Source: a virus. Taken from it: DNA of 39,422 nt. Position numbers and translations under genes: made by a program. The stretch is taken from positions 1 to 39,422 of the IMG/VR virus record IMGVR_UViG_3300023223_000124. One strand, given 5' to 3'. Below the pieces are notes generated by a model. The model did no database searches, was not told where the DNA came from, and worked only from the letters and a program-made list of their open reading frames with translations. Position 1 is the stretch's first letter. Each line of letters starts with the position of its first letter. Positions 36,691-39,422 of this stretch are shown piece by piece.

Positions 36691-36954
36691 TCATTCTAAA
36701 AGCCAACCTTTAGATCTATCGCCAGCTATATCTGAATCACGTTTTCTATACATCATCGTATTCGTTGAGCCTGATTCATCCATATACTGCTGACCTTGCT
36801 CTGCCTCAACAACCCCTTCAGGTGAACCAGTGCCAATAATCGTTATTGCGTTGTTCGCTTCACGAGTCCATCTCTGAAACTGGTCGTGCATCATCCCGTC
36901 TTCTTTCACTATCTCGAAGGCAGGATTAGGCTGAATGATCCGTTTATCTGTCAT
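36691..36954 (-). CDS. Small tail protein in the place of the P22 needle, 87 aa
   Basis: ATG 36954 overlaps the gp10-like stop (ATGA). P22 has the gp26 needle (233 residues) here. The present product is much shorter and has a C-terminal pattern of small virion proteins, GSPEGVVEAEQGQQYMDESG followed by TMMYRKR and a final KGWLLE. The N-terminal half has a helical trigger (HDQFQRWTREANNAI). It may be a reduced needle or a tail plug component, or the needle may be encoded elsewhere, for example in the 535-aa protein. Confidence 0.6.
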   Translation of the reverse strand: MTDKRIIQPNPAFEIVKEDGMMHDQFQRWTREANNAITIIGTGSPEGVVEAEQGQQYMDESGSTNTMMYRKRDSDIAGDRSKGWLLE

Positions 36955-38393
36955 GATATTTTGGCTTCGAGCTTAATAATTACTGGCTTAACAGCATCGG
37001 ACAATCTGAACCTAAATACCCTAAATCGTGGAATACGTCCGTTTTTGTACCAAATACACCTGCGGAAGAATTCGCCAATCTTACCTATCGCCCTGTTCCG
37101 TTCAAATTTAAATACTTTGCCATCGTCGGAATAAGACATGCTTATCTGTGGATTAGGAACATCAGCATTACCAACTCCTGATTCCATAGTTAATTCGATC
37201 ATCGGAACTCGGACACTATTACCTTGGTTTGCGAATGGCTGCGTAGCAATTGTCCTGATGATGTTTGAGCCGTACTCAGTAAACGTTTCAGTCTCCAATG
37301 ACCCTATACGTCCATCAACTGAATCAGCCACTATAATGCGATTATACGCCGTTACAAGGCTATTAACACGCCAGCGCTCCTGTACATCCTGTATTACTGA
37401 TTTACGCTCATGCCAACGCTTAGAGATAACATCGTAAACAAATGTCCGGTCTGAAACTGTGAATCCTACAAAATAAGCGCCTTTCTGTGCATATGAGAAA
37501 GCAAAGGCATCTTCTATATCTGTGCGTGAGAACTTCTGTAATTGCGCGTCAATTGCAGTTGTAGAAACTTTGGCAAATCCATTTCCTGTAAACTGCCATA
37601 CTGCGGGAGATTCGTTAATACCTCCTCCAATCATCATCCATGTGTTATTAGCTGATATCAGAGAGAATGGAGCAAAACAACCTTTATCTAAAAACAAGCC
37701 AGTCCGAACAAATGTAAATCCAGAACCACCTATATTCTGAAATCCTTCCGTCGTTTCTGATCCTGTCTGAAATATTTGATTCTTGAATACATGCGGAGCA
37801 ACGATCTTATCAGGATCTGATTCTGCTGTCCCGAAGTCCAATGCATTCCAAGACAAGCCATCATTTAGACCAGATTCTATCCATTTCTTGCTATCAGTAT
37901 TAGCAGCAAAGAATCCATCCACAAACACGACAATTTGTGGAGCTCCATTTGCTGTAAAATCAGGATCAGTAATCTGCTGAAAAGGAGTCCCTGCATCTTC
38001 GTTAAATATGAAGCCATCACCACCAGGCACAAGGATCATCAACTGTGTGCCGTTATCCGCCATCGATACGCGGCCGGTGCCTGTAATAGAGCCTAATGAA
38101 GTTGTTGTGAATGATTCGTTACCGTCAACATCAACTATTAGATTAACTCTATATAGAGCGTTTCCATTCACTACATAAGCTATTCCATTCTTTACATGTG
38201 AGCCTCTGTTAGCCTGTTGTTTCGTACCTGTAGTGGCTAGCTGCGTAATACCTGGAGTACCGAACAAAGTCTCCTGAGACAATGCTGGAGCCTGAACAAT
38301 GTTTGGATACCAGTTAACACACTCTTGCGCTGATATAGGTAGAGAATCAGACTCATAGAATCCATTGGCTATAGGGAGTGGGATTTTAGGCAT
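36951..38393 (-). CDS. Tail hub protein, P22 gp10-like
   Basis: The 480-residue product (P22 gp10 is 472) begins MPKIPLPIANGFYESDSLPI and AQECVNWYPNI, the usual start of this family. It then has repeated beta blades (for example TGTGRVSMADNGTQLMILVP), consistent with a propeller-like hub. gp10 binds beneath gp4 and carries the needle and spikes. The ATG follows the stop of the 535-aa gene directly (TAAATG). Confidence 0.85.
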   Translation of the reverse strand: MPKIPLPIANGFYESDSLPISAQECVNWYPNIVQAPALSQETLFGTPGITQLATTGTKQQANRGSHVKNGIAYVVNGNALYRVNLIVDVDGNESFTTTSLGSITGTGRVSMADNGTQLMILVPGGDGFIFNEDAGTPFQQITDPDFTANGAPQIVVFVDGFFAANTDSKKWIESGLNDGLSWNALDFGTAESDPDKIVAPHVFKNQIFQTGSETTEGFQNIGGSGFTFVRTGLFLDKGCFAPFSLISANNTWMMIGGGINESPAVWQFTGNGFAKVSTTAIDAQLQKFSRTDIEDAFAFSYAQKGAYFVGFTVSDRTFVYDVISKRWHERKSVIQDVQERWRVNSLVTAYNRIIVADSVDGRIGSLETETFTEYGSNIIRTIATQPFANQGNSVRVPMIELTMESGVGNADVPNPQISMSYSDDGKVFKFERNRAIGKIGEFFRRCIWYKNGRIPRFRVFRFRLSDAVKPVIIKLEAKIS

Positions 38394-39422
38394 TTAGTTT
38401 GCCCGCCCAATGGCGCTGGAAACCAATATGTCTACTGTAGAATCTTCATTTGTAACGAAGACCTCAACAAAATCTGTTGTCGATAACCCTTCCTGCCACG
38501 GTATAGTGATCGACGATGGGTTTCCTGCGGATGCTGATGATGTCCTTTTTGAATTCGGGATTACCGAACCATTTTTTGCTACTTCGGCTGATATATCTAT
38601 TGCTCCACCGGAAACAGGAACAACAGTCAGGGAATAGGTTAGAGGGAGCCTTTCGTCGCGTAGAGCGTCTAAAGTTAGCCTGCCCGCTGTTGTTCCTGTC
38701 ATTAAGCTGGTGGACTCTACAACCCATGTTCCTGCTACCAGCACTGGTGTTCCTGCCACTGCAATTACAGTGTTGACAGCATTGCCTTGCATAGATAACA
38801 ACCCATCTGTCATTGAATCAGGGATTATAGAATTACCAAAAGCAAAAACACGAGGCTCATCTACATCGAGACTACCTGCCTTAAATACCGTGCCATTTAA
38901 GCCACCTTCTTCCTGATTCCCTCTGAAATTTATACTGTCAGCACCTGGGAGAATATTAGGGTTGATATCAAAGAATGTTTCATTGGTTCCACTTGATCCT
39001 GTGATTGTCAGGAAGTTGACTGAACCAGTTGTAGATGTGCCTTGCACTGTGAAAAACACGCATCCTACCGCATTATTACCAAATACAAACATTGTATTGA
39101 TTTCAAAGAATGACAGATTTTCTGCGACAAGACCTTGATTGAAATTAGTAATCGATCCGAAATGAAGATTAAAACCTCCATTTCCATTTGCAGCTTTTAC
39201 AGTGCCCAGCGTGTCGAAATTAGTGAATCTCGGCACATCTGATCCTTGAAAGCTCCAAGATCCGGTGGTCGTATTAATATCCCATGCTTTATTGCTGCCA
39301 TTACCCCTGAACTCGACTAACCCTTGTAGCTCGATATCCCCGTCCGCGGTCAAATCCCTAAAACATGAATCAGGGCCAGTGTATGTCCATGCTGAACGAT
39401 TAACAGTAGTCCAAGTAGCTCG
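38394..39422 (-). CDS. Tail fibre/spike-like protein, C-terminal part (split by window edge)
   Basis: This is the rest of the gene that starts at 723; bases 39279..39422 are the duplicated overlap. The frame has no proper start of its own; the first possible codon is a TTG at 39353. The part is strand-rich, with FRGNGSNKAWDINTTTGSWS, then many G/N/T/S segments, as in beta-helical or beta-sandwich tail appendages. The C-terminal ~110 residues (SLTVVPVSGGAIDISAEVAK, then WQEGLSTTDFVEVFVTNEDS) look like a compact beta-sandwich tip. It ends TAA directly before the gp10-like ATG. Confidence 0.85.
   Translation of the reverse strand, partial: RATWTTVNRSAWTYTGPDSCFRDLTADGDIELQGLVEFRGNGSNKAWDINTTTGSWSFQGSDVPRFTNFDTLGTVKAANGNGGFNLHFGSITNFNQGLVAENLSFFEINTMFVFGNNAVGCVFFTVQGTSTTGSVNFLTITGSSGTNETFFDINPNILPGADSINFRGNQEEGGLNGTVFKAGSLDVDEPRVFAFGNSIIPDSMTDGLLSMQGNAVNTVIAVAGTPVLVAGTWVVESTSLMTGTTAGRLTLDALRDERLPLTYSLTVVPVSGGAIDISAEVAKNGSVIPNSKRTSSASAGNPSSITIPWQEGLSTTDFVEVFVTNEDSTVDILVSSAIGRAN
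39279..39422. repeat. Terminal overlap, copy 2
   Basis: Identical to 1..144. It shows that the contig closes on itself; the unique genome length is 39,278 bp. Confidence 0.95.

Noticed and set aside
1-39422. Integrase, attachment site or CI-type repressor
   Set aside because: No protein with tyrosine or serine recombinase motifs and no repressor with a C-terminal dimer or protease domain was found, so I do not call a temperate phage.

Overview
The window is a complete, circularly closed genome of a P22-like short-tailed phage (Caudoviricetes, podovirus morphology). The last 144 bases repeat the first 144, so the unique circle is 39,278 bp. The window boundary cuts one tail gene in two: 1..723 and 38394..39278 join into a single 535-codon frame. 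The head and tail genes follow P22 order: small and large terminase, portal, scaffold, coat (430 aa, the same length as P22 coat), gp4-like adaptor (165 aa against 166), gp10-like tail factor (480 against 472), three ejection proteins and a tailspike-type head-binding protein. The lambdoid-style recombination and nin genes (Erf, NinB, NinG, a lambda P-like helicase loader) fit a gammaproteobacterial host, but the species cannot be read from the sequence. No integrase or CI-type repressor was recognised, so a virulent life style is likely.

Layout. (1) Left early operon, minus strand, 19.6 to 8.75 kb: about thirty small genes, many below 70 codons and packed with ATGA or TAATG overlaps. They include Erf, a single-strand-binding-like protein, two helix-turn-helix proteins and an Acb2-type anti-CBASS protein in a GC-rich island. 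The operon ends at an intrinsic terminator near 8.73 kb. Inside it, 13.15 to 14.04 kb holds no convincing gene. That stretch has its own promoter, many long-range helices and G-U patterns that favour transcription on the minus strand. It is best read as a large structured non-coding RNA of about 860 nt. (2) Right early operon, plus strand, 19.7 to 27.76 kb: a small HTH protein, a DUF1376 protein, a lambda P-like loader, many small cysteine-rich proteins, an HNH/AP2 homing endonuclease with a pseudoknotted leader, NinB and NinG. (3) Late operon, minus strand, from 8.70 kb through position 1 and round the circle to 27.84 kb: packaging, head, tail, ejection and lysis genes (M15 peptidase, holin-like membrane proteins).

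The two early operons start back to back at about 19.61 to 19.68 kb from two overlapping sigma70-type promoters that share a perfect 8-bp inverted repeat, a probable operator. The late operon has its own extended -10 promoter just past the left-operon terminator and probably an internal promoter before scaffold and coat. The right early operon and the late operon converge at 27.76 to 27.84 kb.

The most interesting items are the large structured RNA region, the folded leader of the HNH gene beside a gene stump, the Acb2 island, three copies of a terminator-like hairpin placed before successive genes, a frameshifted gene at 17.76 to 17.99 kb, and a translation-start cassette repeated before many small genes on both strands.
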